A stretch of 64,000 nucleotides of DNA, from positions 2,276,001 through 2,340,000 of the forward strand of contig JAJHZJ010000221.1 in the NCBI GenBank assembly GCA_023548195.1, in the 5' to 3' direction. Made by a program: the position numbers and the translations under genes. Below, piece by piece: positions 11,251-22,533 of this stretch. Origin of the DNA: Bettongia penicillata ogilbyi (lineage: Eukaryota > Chordata > Mammalia > Diprotodontia > Potoroidae). The stretch's first letter is position 1. Each line of letters opens with the position of its first letter. The notes beneath the pieces were generated by a model. That model made no database searches and was not told where the DNA came from. It saw nothing but the letters and a program-made list of their open reading frames with translations.

Positions 11251-11906
11251 ATTTATTTATTTATTTATTTGCTTGTTTGCTTGTTTATTTATTTATTTGT
11301 TTGTTTGTTTGTTTGTTTGTTTATTTATTTATTTTATGGCATTCAGTTCCACAAGCTTTTGAGTTCTAAAGTTTTTCCTTCTTCTTCCTTCTCCCCTCCT
11401 CAAGACGGTATGCAATCCAATATAGACTGTACATATACATTCATATTAAACATATTTTCACATTAGTCATGTGGTAAGGAAGAATTATAGCCAATGGAAT
11501 GAACCACAAGAAAGAAGAAAAAAAACAAAACAGAGAGAGAGAGAGAGTTAATAGTCTGCTTTGATCTGCATTCAGACTCCATCATTCTTTCTCTGGACAT
11601 GCATAGCATTTTCCATCATGAGTCTTTTGGAATTACCTTAGGTCATTGTAGTGCTGAGAAGAGTCAAGTCTATCAAAGTTAGTCATCGCACCATGTGGCT
11701 GTTACTGTGTACAACATTCTCCTACTTCTGCTCACTTCACTCAGCATCAGTTTATATAAGTCTTCCCAGGCTTTTCTGAAGTCTGCCTGCTCGCCATTTC
11801 TTATGGCACAATAGTAGTCCATGACATTCCTATGCCACAACTTGTTCAGCCATTCCTCCATTGATGGGCATCCCCTTGATTTCCAATTTTTATGGTGGCT
11901 AAGTTT
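11251..11906 (-). mobile_element. L1 3' end inserted into the L2-type relic, minus strand, 8-bp TSD
   Basis: An antisense L1 tail starts with a (TTTA/TTTG)n tract (11251-11333, reverse of the A-rich L1 tail). It then shows 'gatctgcattcagactccat' and 'ccattgatgggcatcccctt'. CTAAGTTT occurs at 11243-11250 and 11899-11906, the likely target-site duplication. The minus strand still reads L1 ORF2 C-terminal residues. Confidence 0.8.
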
Positions 11907-12430
11907 CGAGTCTTGATAAATAGAAGGATGGTCATACATGTAATAGAAATAAGGAAGTTGAGGAGAGAAGAGGGTTTGGGAAGAGGAGTAATGAGCTTGG
12001 TTTTGGACATGTGGATTTTAAGATGTCTATGAGACAACCAGTTTGAGGTGTCCAAAAAGTAATTTGAGATGTGAGACTGGAGGTCAGGAGAGAGATTAGA
12101 TAAACAGATCTGAGAATCATCTGCATAGAGACGATCACTGCATCCATAGGAGCTGATGAAATTATCAAGTAAAATAGCATAGCGGGAGAAGAGACGTGGC
12201 TCCAGGGCAGACCCTTTGAAGGATATCCAGTTAGTGGGCAAAACCTGGATAAAGATTTGGCAAAGAAGACTTGGAAATTGTGATCAAACTGGTAGGAGGA
12301 GAACCAGGAGAGAGCAGTGTCATGAAAACTTAGAAAGAAGAAAGAACTAAAGAAAAGAAGGGGGTTACATTGCCAAAGTCTGCAGAAAGGTCAAGAAGAG
12401 TGAATACTAAAAAGAGTAAAAATCATTAGA
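11907..12430 (-). mobile_element. L2/CR1-clade LINE relic with reverse-transcriptase YADD motif (right part)
   Basis: The minus strand reads an RT fragment with LYADDSQICLSNLSPDLQ and, further on, SHRHLKIHMSKTKL. This is the arrangement of the RT palm and thumb region in L2/CR1-clade LINEs. It is broken by stops. Confidence 0.75.
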
Positions 12431-12489
12431 TTTGCTAATTTAAGGGTCATTAGTAAAACCATTCTTTAATAGATAATGTGGTCAAATGA

Positions 12490-13265
12490 TAATAATCAGT
12501 TTCAAAAGAATTGCAAATTGTTAGCAACTATATGAAAAAATGCTCAAATCACTCAAAATAAGCAAAATATAAATCAAAACAACCCCGAAGCTTCGTCTCA
12601 TACTGTACATACAGACAAATATGAAAAAATACAGTCAATGTTGGGGAAATTGTGGGATAATGGGCATCCTAAGGTGAAGCTGTGAATTAGCATAAAATAT
12701 TTTGAAAAGCAATTTGGAATTATGCAAATAAAGTGACTAAAATGTCCATACCCTTTGATTCAGAGATCCAGTTACTGGGCTTATACCATAATGAAGGTGC
12801 CCATCATTTGGGGAATGGCTAAACCAATTGTGAAACATGAATGTAATGGAATATTACCGTGCTAAAAGAAATGATATGTAATGAATACAGAGAAGCATGG
12901 CAAGATCTATAGGAACTGATGCAAAATGAAGTAAACAGAACTGAGAAAGCAATCTATAAAATGATTACAAACATGTACAGGGAAAGAATCACTACAAAAA
13001 AATTGTTGCAAAATTGCAAAGAACAAATATGGCTGCAAAGAAGAAATGTGAGAAGAGACTGTTCCTCTTCCCCTTTGCAGAGGTGAAAGATCTGTGAATG
13101 TGGTTTATTGTACATCTTTTCTGACTTTTTCAATGTATTGGTCAATTATGTTGATTGTGGTTTTTTTGGTCTTTAACAAATACTGTTTGTTACACGATAT
13201 TGCTCTCTGGGAGGAGAAGGAGAAGAGATACAAAGGAAAGTAATGGTGATATTAAAAAAATGACA
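12490..13265 (+). mobile_element. L1 LINE 3' end, sense, old
   Basis: It shows L1 ORF2 C-terminal nucleotide landmarks in order ('ataccctttgattcagagat', 'gcccatcatttggggaatgg', 'gaaatgatatgtaatgaata') and ends near an A-rich stretch. It is more diverged than the copies at 14.5 and 32 kb. 13266-13426 shows nothing. Confidence 0.7.
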
Positions 13266-13426
13266 TCAGTAAAAAGTTTTAAACTTTTTTTAAATAGACA
13301 AAAAAGTGGTCTTTGGTTACTTTGGAGAAAGCAGTTCAAATTGAATTATGATGTCAGAAGTCAGACCACAGAATTGGTGATTGATATGAACTTGTGGCTT
13401 TCAAAATGATCCTCTAGATTCACAAG

Positions 13427-13624
13427 GGTAGGAAACCTGTGGCCTCAAGGCCACATGTGGCTTTCTAGGTCCTTGCAAACAGTCATCTGATTGAGTCCAA
13501 GTTTTACAGAACAAATCCTTTTATTAAAGAGATTGTTCTATGAAGTTTGGATTTAGTCGAAGGGCCACACTTGAGGACCTAGAGGGTTGCATGTGACCTT
13601 GAGGCTGCAGGATCCCCATCCCTG
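13427..13624. mobile_element. Fold-back hAT-type non-autonomous DNA transposon (MITE)
   Basis: The ~200-bp unit is one long imperfect inverted repeat. The left arm 'aaacctgtggcctcaaggcc' to 'ctaggtcct' pairs with the right arm 'aggacctaga' to 'ggctgcaggatccccatccct'. The centre is also palindromic ('agttttacagaacaaatcc' with 'attgttctatgaagtttgga'). The AGGG/CCCT ends fit hAT elements. No clear 8-bp duplication survives. Confidence 0.7.
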
Positions 13625-13912
13625 AGAAGGTTCAGGAGTAGAGACTGTACTGGGATTTGCAGACAGGCTGTCGGATCAGCCTTTGGGACCCAGCCTATCA
13701 GTAGCTGAGACAAGGGCTTATCCAGTAGCAGTGCTACATTTGGACATAAACTTGTTGGGTCCAATGCAATGTAGAAACTATATTAAGTCTGAGCCTCCTT
13801 TTCCCAGAGGCTGAGATTGTAAAGGGGAGAGTGTGTCTCCCAGGTTTGGGGGGAAAATATTTGTGCTTCTGTTCTTGCTACATGAGTGTAAATACCCTTT
13901 TTTAAAAGCTAT
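13625..13912. repeat. Unnamed LTR-like sequence, related to 18600-19050
   Basis: It resembles the second copy around 'cccagag..tgag', 'gtttgg' and 'gtaaatac.c.ttt.taaaagcta'. This suggests two members of one repeat family, possibly solo LTRs. Family unknown. Confidence 0.35.
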
Positions 13913-14150
13913 GTTATTATTCAGTCACCTCCAACTCTTCATCATCCCATTTGGTGTTTCTTTGGCAAAGATACTGGAGTGGTTTGCCATTTCCTTCTCC
14001 AGCTCATTTTACAGATTAGGAAACTGAGGCAAACGGAGTTAAGTGACATGCCCAGAGTCACACAGCTAGATTTGAATTGTCAGAAGCTAGATTTGAATTC
14101 AAGAAGATGAGTCTTCCTAACTCCATGCCCTGAACTCTATCTACCACTTA
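13913..14150 (-). repeat. Marsupial CORE/MIR-type SINE, antisense
   Basis: The plus strand shows 'ctttggcaaagatactggag', 'tggtttgccatttccttctc', 'ggaaactgaggcaaacgga', 'gtcacacagctag', the complement of the very common marsupial SINE. 14151-14514 has nothing recognised. Confidence 0.85.
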
Positions 14151-14514
14151 ACTGATGTTAACTAGATAAGTGAAACTAAGGTACTAGTGAATGGTATTTA
14201 TCAGTGAGGGCAACACACTGGAATAGGGGTTCCAGATTATACCCTAACCTCTCAGAGCTACCCCTAGAACTATAAAGAGGAAATGTAGCTGTCTTTGCAC
14301 TGGGAAATCAAGACTAGAGTATTTGCTACAGTATAACTAAAATCAGTTAAGGAATACTTAAAAGAAAAGAGAAAGAAATTCAAAAGGGGACATAAAGAGG
14401 AAAATGTCGCTACTACCAATGTAAAATTTAACATATACTTGAAAAAAATACATTGTATAAAATAGGGATTCATGATTTCATATAAAATTATCTTTTTCTG
14501 TTCATCCTGGCATA

Positions 14515-15366
14515 TGAAAAATGTTATGAAAAAATGTCTAAAGATGATAAATGTTGGAGAGAATGTGGGAGAGTTGGAACACTAATTCACTGTTGGTGGA
14601 GCTGTGAGCTCATCCAACCATTCTGGAGAACAGTTTGGAACTATGCCCAAAAGGCTACAAAAATCTGCATACCCTTTGACCCAGCAATATTGCTTCTAGG
14701 ACTGTATCCCCAAAAGATCACACAAGTGGGAAAGGATTCCACATGTACAAAAATATTTATAGCAGCACTCTGTAGTGGCTGAAAACTGGAAATAAAAGAG
14801 ATGCCTATCAACTGGGGAATGGCTGAATAAATTATGGTATATGAATGTAATGGAAGACTATCGAGCTATAAGAAATGATGAACAGGAAGACTTCAGAGAG
14901 GCCTGGAAAGACTTACACGATCTGATGCTGAGCAAAGGGAGAAGAAGCAGGAGAACATTATGCACAGCAACGACCACAGTGTGTGAGAGCTTTTTCTGGT
15001 ACACTTGGAACTTCATTGCAATGCAAGGACTTAAAAAAATTCCCAAGGGTGTTTTAAGACAAAATGCCTTCCACATCCAGAGAAATAACTATGGAATTCA
15101 ATCGCAGAATGCAGCAGATCATTTTTTGTGTGTTTTTATCACATTTTGGTTTGTTATATGATTTCTCCCCTTCATTTTAATTCTCCTGCACAGCATAACT
15201 ATAGTGAAAATGTATTTAATAGGAATGTATGTGTAGAACCTATATAAAATTGTACGCCATCTTGGGGAAGGAGAGGGGAAGTAGGAGGGAGGGAGGGAAA
15301 AATCTAAGTTATATGGTAGTGATTGTAGAACACTGAAAATAAATACAATTAATAAAAAAATTATGT
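14515..15366 (+). mobile_element. L1 LINE 3' end, sense (ORF2 C-terminus plus 3' UTR)
   Basis: It translates to the ORF2 C-terminal domain: DKCWRECGRVGTLIHCWW, IPFDPAILLLGLYP, then FIAALCSG. This is followed by the tail with 'cttggggaaggagaggggaa' and an AATAAA-rich end. The frame is broken near 14780-14840. 15367-15540 is plain AT-rich. Confidence 0.9.
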
Positions 15367-15539
15367 TTGTTGATATCTGTCAAGTTTATAATTAAAATAT
15401 GAAAATTTCTTTAGAAAAAGTCTGTATAGAAATTATTTTTAATATGTTTGGTACAATACATTTGCCATTTTACCCCCCATCACCCCTGCCTTTCCAGTGT
15501 TGATTTCTCTTCATAACTATCTTTTATTTAAGTGTCTTA

Positions 15540-15960
15540 TATTTAACCTATGTGTACTTACACGTGTACAGATTGCCTTTCCCAATAGATTGTAAACTCC
15601 ATGAGAAGGGATTATTTCATTATTTTATCCCCAGTGTTGGGCACATAGTAGCCATTTTCAATCTAATTCAATAAACATTTATTAAGTACCTCCTATGTGC
15701 CACTCACTGTGCTAAGCTGTGGGCATATACATAAGAAAAAGAAAGTCCTAGTCCTCAAATAGCTTACAATTTAACAGGGAAAGACTACATAAAAGAAAAA
15801 AGTTGGATGGAAGAGGAGAAGGTATCCCCACAGAGGCATGATGATGGTGGAGTTAAATCCAAGGAGTGCAGCTGGTGGAAAATGAAGTTAGCTGGGCTTA
15901 TGAGACCTCTTTAAATGGGGGATTTAGCAGCGTTTTTTGTTCCATCTTTCGATCAGAGGG
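15540..15960 (+). repeat. L2 3' end followed by an ancient MIR3-like repeat
   Basis: 'gattgtaaactccatgagaa' and 'cccagtgttgggcacatagt' are the L2 3'-end phrase. 'tattaagtacctcctatgtg', 'ccactcactgtgctaagc' and 'aatagcttacaattta' follow as a second old repeat. 15961-16138 shows nothing. Confidence 0.6.
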
Positions 15961-16138
15961 GCAGAGGCTGCTGAGAGCACTGAAGATGTGTGAGTCCAGG
16001 AGTTGATCAATGTCCAAGGTGCTGAGTTTCCTAGTGATATTTCCTCAGGACTTATTAAATGCTTCTTGATGAACTGACCCAGTTCCTTTCTATAGGATAA
16101 CTCTTCAGTGGCTTGAGAATTCTATGATTGGACTATTT

Positions 16139-16940
16139 AAATTACCTTCTTTGTGATGGATGAAAATTCCAAGAGACAGAGTTTCTAGGTAATTAATAAT
16201 CGATTTATTAATTAAGCTAGCTAATAATCAATAAATTGATGATCGTTGGTTTGTCTCAACCACCAACGACATAATACCTTTGGGAAAAGGGGGTGCTCCT
16301 GACAGGTGAGAGTCAAACCTAATTGATGAATAATTAATGAGAGGTTGGATATATTAATGAAGAAATGGATTAAAATTCTTACATTCCTCTTACTTGTGAC
16401 TGGATTCAGCAATCTGGACAAAGGAATTCATCTCTACCCAGACCACTCTACCTGATTTTTTCCTTCATGATCTGAGTTCCCATAGGCTGTCATGGAGCGG
16501 TACAATGGCATGGGCTCGAGTGCTTTAGGGTTGGAATATATTTAGATTAGATTCTATTTAGATACACCATAAACAAAAGTAAGGTCCCCTAGTGGGGTGA
16601 GTTCTACCTAAGATTTCAGAGCATGTACCCCAAGGATTAGGCCAATCTCCTCTATCAGTCTTATTCTCCCGAGACTGGTTGAATGACCTGCAAGGACTGG
16701 TCTCTGAATGAGGAAATAAAAATAAAGAACCTTAATCCTAACTTAACAATTGGCTATTAATATAATAGAAAAATAATCACTTCTCTAAACTTCTTACATT
16801 ATTTTAATTTTAATTTCCATAAGCAATCACTTATAGCTTTTAGAATCTTAAAATTTACTAGTATAAATCTTTATATAGTAATCTTTGATTATTTACCAGT
16901 TCTCTTCTGTTCTTATGATCTTTTTTTGTTTCAAAAAAAA
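16139..16940. repeat. Unclassified AT-rich interspersed sequence with near-palindromic start
   Basis: It begins with an almost perfect AT-rich palindrome centred on ATCGAT (about 16190-16216), followed by 'aagctagctaataatcaata'. The rest is non-coding with no long frame. It could be an LTR or DNA transposon. No family is assigned. 16941-17300 is unremarkable. Confidence 0.3.
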
Positions 16941-17299
16941 GTTCCATTCCAATTAATCTCTGGAGTTGTCTTCTACTCTGAAGAAGCACTGCTGGGCAAG
17001 ATTTCTCAAACTAGATTTTGTCAATTCAGGCTGAGAAATTCCTCAACATCCTCAACAGTAATAAGAAAGTTTAGAAGAGGGGAGACTTTGAGTCTGAAAT
17101 GCCTACAATTCAAGATATATAAAAGGCAGTGGTGATGCAATAACGCAGCTCAAGAAAGAGACAAGGTTGGATATGGGAATTATCTGTGGAGATGATCAAT
17201 GTGCTCATGGAAGCTAATGACTGCGGATCTCAGGATTCTTGTAGGAAAGACTACAACCTTAATACACTTTCTCCATGTTTTATTATGATTAGAATTATA

Positions 17300-17480
17300 A
17301 TTACTTTTGCCCCTGTGAAGTAATACAAGCTTTTATCATCCCCATTTCACAGATGAGCAAATGGAGGTTCAAAGAGAAGTGACTTAATTTGGGGTCACTC
17401 AACTAGTAAGAATTAGATTGAGGATTTAGACCTAGCTCTCTTAACCCTAGGGCCAAGACTTTATTTCAATTATACCACAC
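17300..17480 (-). repeat. MIR SINE, antisense
   Basis: 'atcatccccatttcacagat' and 'ggggtcactcaactagtaag' give the MIR complement. Confidence 0.65.
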
Positions 17481-17661
17481 TACAGTGTGGGAAAAAAGAA
17501 TGAGAGAAGGAAAAAAAAGAGTTGTGAGATGATGACTTTCCTTTGAATATCTCCATCAGGTGGTTTCCAAATGTGGAGGCATCACAGCCTTACTTCTACC
17601 TGAAAAGGCAATGCCTGAGCTCTGCAACTAGACTGGGTTTTTACAAGCCTTTTTCTTCCAT

Positions 17662-17677
17662 CTCCCTCTCCCTCTCC

Positions 17678-17709
<32 letters not shown>

Positions 17710-17945
17710 CTCTGTCTGTCTCTCTCCGTCTCTGTCTGTCTCTCTCCGTCTCTGTCTGTCTCTGTTCGTCTGCCTCTCTTTCTCTCTCGTCTCTCTGTCT
17801 GTCTCTCTCTCTGTCTGTCTCTCTGTCTGTCTCTCTCTGTCTGCCTCTCTGTCTCTGTCTCTCTCTCTGTGTGTCTCTGTCTCTCTCATCTCTGTCTGTC
17901 TGTCTGTCTGTCTGCCTCTCTCTCTCTGTCTCTCTCTCTTTCCTG
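17662..17945 (+). repeat. (TG)n / (TCTG)n / (TC)n microsatellite complex
   Basis: A run of CTCCCT units, then (TG)n at 17681-17709, then ~235 bp of TCTC/TCTG/TGTC units. All frames through it are low-complexity artefacts. 17946-18599 is not recognised. Confidence 0.95.
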
Positions 17946-18599
17946 GCTCTTCAACTTCTCCACTGTTTCTATTAGCCATCAAACAAATAATAGTGCCTCA
18001 CTCACCAAGTTCCTTCATTGTGCACAAATAACAACTTACTAAACACTTGAAAAAAAACTTCAAAATTAATTCATTTGTTCATCTTTTTAAAATATTTGCC
18101 AGTTGTCAATTTTGTTGTTCTCAAAAAATCATTTTTAAATCATTTCAGTCACTTTCTTAGTCAGATAATTATCTATTACCTCGTTTCCCCTTTTTCTCCT
18201 TTGTCTCTTAGTTTCCTTTCTCCTTACTTAATACCTCAAAGATGAGAGTATTACCAAGATTAATCTAAGTAAAAACTAGTGTTTGATAAATGGTCTTTGG
18301 GAGCTGTAGTTACTATGTGATAATGCCTTGGAGAAATGCCCAGATCTCCTAGCATGAAGGCATCTTGCTCACCTGTATTCCCCTACCATGTGGATGGGAG
18401 TTGTCTATTTGGACTGGCCGTGTAACCAGAACAAGCTGTCTTTAAAAATGGCCAGACGAGGACAGTTTTTTTTAAATCCTGCACATTTTCCCCTCTAGTA
18501 TCCAAAGACTAAAGATCATAGTTCACCCATAGTGTGGATGCCATGGGCTAAATTGGGAGATGCTATGGGGTGAGGATACCTTCTTCACTCCCCCTCTTT

Positions 18600-19050
18600 T
18601 TGTTCCTTTGCTTCCAAGTTTCTCCTGGCCTAAGGTTTCTGTTTTGTTTATTCTCAGTTTCAGGTGCAATTGGTAACCCCACCTGATCAGGAATTTGAGC
18701 CCTAGAGGCTTTGGAGCCAGGATTCCTGGGAGAATGTTGCAGTCAGCCAGTCCAGCAACAAAGCCCTGAGAAGTCAAGGTGCCCAGGATTGGGCCTAAGT
18801 GTAATTTTGGGCTTTAAACTTGGGACTGTGCTCTACAGGAATGAAGCTAAACTGTGACCTAATTCCCTTTCCCCTCCCCAGAGAGTGAGGTGGTCTTTGG
18901 GGGAGGAGGGAGACTTAAGCTCCACTTGCTGGGGAGTAAGTTTGGCATATTTGTGGTTATATCTTTGAAGTAAATACTCCTTTGTAAAAGCTACTCTGAC
19001 TGTTAGTGGTTAATCAGACCAGGGGCACAGGTCACTTTCCTGACATCAAG
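18600..19050. repeat. Unnamed LTR-like sequence, related to 13625-13912
   Basis: It ends 'agtaaatactcctttgtaaaagcta' (split here only by position), as the 13.6-kb copy does, with scattered similarity upstream. No family is assigned. Confidence 0.35.
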
Positions 19051-20260
19051 CCTAGATTCACCTCTTGAAAGTTTCCTCTTGCCCAGACTCTCAGTTACTC
19101 TTGCTTTTTGCCTTGTGGGCTAAACAGAATGTCTAAGTCCTCCTTCACAATATTGTCTTTCAAGCGCCCTCAAGTATCGTGTTACTTACTCCTCTTTACC
19201 CTGCCTCCCCTGCCCTTCCCAGTCTTTTCCACTTTGAACATTTCTACTTCAAATGCATCCTATCAAGTCCTTTACTATTTTGATTGCCCTCCTTTAGACA
19301 CTTTTCAGCTTATTAATATTCTTCAATTATGGTGCCCAGAACTGAACATAATCTGTTGATGAAATCTAATAAGGGTAGAGTAAAATGGAATTAAAATGGA
19401 ATTCCCTACCTATTCCTGGGAGCCATATCCTTCTTAAAGCACCCCAAGATTAAATTAGTTTTTTTGGATGCCTCATCCCACTGCTGACTCATATTGAGTT
19501 TGCAGTCCACTAAGAGCCCCACCCAGATCTCTTTTTAATCCAGAAAAATGGCTCTATGATTCCTCATTTCATACTTGTGAAAATGATTCTTGATACCCCC
19601 AAGTTCAAGGTTCTATCCCTTTTGAATTTGAATTTATTAGATAAAGCATATCTCTAGCCTGTCAAGCCTTTTGGATCCTGAACCACTCATTCATTATGCT
19701 TTCTATCCATCTCAGCTTCATGATATCTGTGCCTTTCTAAGCCATCAATAAAATTATTGAACCCCACAGAACTGATCCCTTGCAGTTCTTCATTGAAGAT
19801 TTCCTGCAACGATGACCATTCAAACAGATCTGAATCCCTGACTGTATTATTGTGTGACCCAGATCTCTCCTTTTCTCTACAAAAATGAGATGCTTTCTCA
19901 AAAGCTAACAAAAAAATTTTCATAACATTCCACTAGTTTTAGTAACCTTGTCAAAAAAGAACTGAAGTTAGTTCACCAACAACATGACCTGTTGTTGATG
20001 AATCCATGTTGACTCTTTGTACTCATTATTTCCTTTTCTAGAAGTTTATCAGCCATCTCTTTAGTGAATCATTCTAGAATTTTCAATGAAGGTAACATCA
20101 TTGGGACATTAATCCTTTCTCATCTTGTGCTATCTACCCTGCTTTCCATCTAAGTATCACTGGCAGTGGCTCAGCAGTCATGCCCGATTATTCTTTCAGC
20201 ATCTGGGGATGTATAAATTCACCAGGTTAGGGAATGGTAATTCATGAAAGGCATCTCTCA
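19050..20260 (-). mobile_element. CR1/L3 LINE relic, antisense
   Basis: It carries the CR1-clade signature on the plus strand: 'tggtgcccagaactgaacat', then 'ttttttggatgcctcatccc', 'actgctgactcatattgagt', 'ttgcagtccactaagagcc', later 'gagcctgtcaagcc'-like and 'cttttggatcctgaac'. This is the complement of the CR1 ORF2 C-terminal region. It is decayed. Confidence 0.75.
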
Positions 20261-20394
20261 TTCTTCCTCCTTACTTAGGTTGCGTCTTGACTACCTATTA
20301 CCTAGAAATGCATCCCATGTACAGAGAAGGGTCAGTGCTGTGTGTGAAGAACAGGGAGAAGGACAAACTGGCTAAGTGATAGGCAAGGGAAAAG

Positions 20395-21268
20395 GAGTAA
20401 TGAATAATGAGGCTGAAAGAGGTTGTAAAGGGCTTTAAAAGGCAAAAGTAAGGAGTTTTCATTGGACCCTTCAGGGAGATATTGGAGTTTATTGAGGAGA
20501 GGAGTGGCATAGCTAAATTTGTGCTTAAAGAAAATCATATTGGTAGCTGTATGTGGGATGGATTAGAATGAGGAAAGACTTGAAGGCAGGGAGAACAATT
20601 AGAAGGTCAGGGCAAGAGTCTAGGTGAGAGATTGTTAAGGTGGTGCCTGAGTAAGCATCAGAAAGATGTGAGAGATGTTGAGGAGGTAGGAACAAAGATT
20701 TGGTGACTGAATATACATAGTGGAGAGTAAGGGGTTGAAGATAATACCATTTAGGTTATGATCATGGGAGACTGAAGAATAGTGGTACCTTATGCAGAAA
20801 TATGAAAGCTTGGAAAAGGGGTGGATTCTGTGGAAAAGTTAATGTATCCTGTTTTGGACAGGTTACATTTGAAAAGTCTTTGGGATATCTAGTTTGAAAT
20901 GTCCAATAGGCATTTGGTGATGCAAGACTAATGCTCTAGAGAAAATGTGACTGGACATATTGGTCTATGAATCAGTCACGACAGCTAATGAGGTCATCAA
21001 AAGAATATAGAGAAAAAAAGGCACAGGTAGGACACTTGTTGAACACCCACAGTCAGGGGATCAAGAGTCAGGAGACTTCAGAAGGGGAAATGTACTGAAA
21101 GGGAATTGTCACAAAAACTGAGAATAGAGTAGTAAAATTGTATCATATGCAACAGAGATCACAAAATTAAGACCCTAAAATTTGGCAACTAAGAGGTCAT
21201 TAATTACTTTGGAGAAACCAATTTCAGTATAGTGATGAAGTTGGAAGCCAAATTTCAAAAGGTTGAGG
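20395..21268 (-). mobile_element. L2-type LINE relic, antisense, left of the provirus
   Basis: It has the same landmarks as 10.8-12.4 kb: 'gttgtaaagggctttaaaag', 'aatgaggaaagacttgaagg', 'gaaatgtccaataggcattt', 'cagtatagtgatgaagttgg'. It is cut by the LTR element at 21269 and resumes at 31390. Confidence 0.6.
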
Positions 21269-21644
21269 TGGGAAACAAGAAAGTTCAGTTTTCCACAGTC
21301 CTAGGTGATAAGGGTTGTGACCTAGCATGGACAGGTTAGAGGCCAGAAACTAATGTGCAGACTCAAGGAGTTGTATGAGGAAGGGCCTATCAGAGAGGAG
21401 AGCATAAAATCACATGGCCAAAGTATGGAAGATCCAAAGTTCAGAAAACAGTATAAGAAGCCCCATTTTTCTAAATATGTTGTAGTCATCCTGTATCCTT
21501 ACTGAGGAAACTACCTGTCCATTCAGGGGGAATGGACATAAAGATTAATAAAGGCTTTCCTGATTTCACATGTATTGTTCTTTATTTAAGGTGAGTATGT
21601 TTGTCACTGTTAGGGGCTTATTTAGATGGGCTTACTTCTAACCA
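21269..21644 (+). repeat. 5' LTR (376 bp)
   Basis: It begins TGGGAAACAAGAAAG and ends CTTCTAACCA (TG...CA). It contains a TATA-like CAGTATAAGAAGCCCC near 21448-21463 and AATAAAGGCTTTCC near 21548, the expected promoter and poly(A) signals. It aligns with 29749-29855 plus 31115-31389. Confidence 0.8.
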
Positions 21645-21648
21645 TTCT

Positions 21649-21666
21649 TGGGGGCTCGTCTGTGAT
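21649..21666 (+). other. Primer-binding site, proline tRNA type
   Basis: TGGGGGCTCGTCTGTGAT, four bases after the 5' LTR, matches 16 of 18 bases of the tRNA-Pro PBS used by gammaretroviruses. This is the main clue for class I type. Confidence 0.75.
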
Positions 21667-22030
21667 CCTTAGTATCAGAAAGGTTAGGGTGGAACCTTGC
21701 ATGTGGGGGATAGGAGTACACATACTGATTTTTCAGTGCCCCAAACACCCACAGGTATGGTTCCCCTCTTCTGACTGTTAACTTCTTCAGGACTGTTTGG
21801 AATTGTTGTGAACTCAGGAATGCAGCTAAAACAATGGATTGAATAGCAGGAGGCAGCGTAAGTCAGGGACCTGAGCAAGGGCCAGAAAAATCCGTGGCTA
21901 GGTACTGCCTTGTCTACCTTGGGATCTTAGGCACAACCAGTCCTTCTGTGACTTTCAGAGCATAAGTCCTAAGATAGGAAGTGAGCGCTCTTAAGATATG
22001 GTACCAGGGAGGGGATGAATAATACTCTGG

Positions 22031-22062
22031 GCATTCCTTCAGAACCCCGTCTGAAGGAATGC
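22031..22062 (+). other. Perfect 13-bp stem-loop in the provirus leader
   Basis: GCATTCCTTCAGA, a 6-nt loop ACCCCG, then the exact complement TCTGAAGGAATGC. It lies ~365 nt after the PBS, where retroviral leaders carry packaging and dimerisation structures. The role is inferred only. Confidence 0.6.
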
Positions 22063-22418
22063 TGCCTATATTCCTTCCCCTGTCTGTTCTGGAGAGAGAG
22101 TAGAGAAAAAGAGGGGGAGGGAGAATCTACATTATGGCAACTATCTTTTTGAAACTGACTTTGAATCAGTTGGAGTAAATTGACAAGAATAGTTGAATTT
22201 TGACCGATCTAATCTAAAATTAGTTTACCTCCTACAAAAGGATGAAGTGTATTGCCCTATCTGTTCTGTGTATACCTGTGTGTTTGTGAAGTGTTTTGTT
22301 AAATTGTAAATACAGGCAGCCAGAATAACAAGGGATGTAGAATTTCCCTTGGAATTCTATCTCTTAATTTTCCTGTCTCCCTCTCTGACTACAGCAGCCT
22401 CAGAGGAGTGAGTGACTA

Positions 22419-22444
22419 GAGAGAAAGAGAGAGGGGGGTGGGGA

Positions 22445-22520
<76 letters not shown>

Positions 22521-22533
22521 CAGAGAGAGAGAG
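22419..22533 (+). repeat. (GA)n purine tract in the provirus leader
   Basis: About 115 nt of nearly pure GA with a few CAGA units, continuing the purine-rich stretch at ~22090-22125. A 29-T run follows later in the element (23111-23139). The rest of 21667-26104 is non-coding and not recognised. Confidence 0.95.

Noticed and set aside
17543..18042. Frames of 97-162 codons rich in Ser/Leu/Cys/Val or Arg/Glu/Asp
   Set aside because: They are translations of the TG/TCTG/TC microsatellite.
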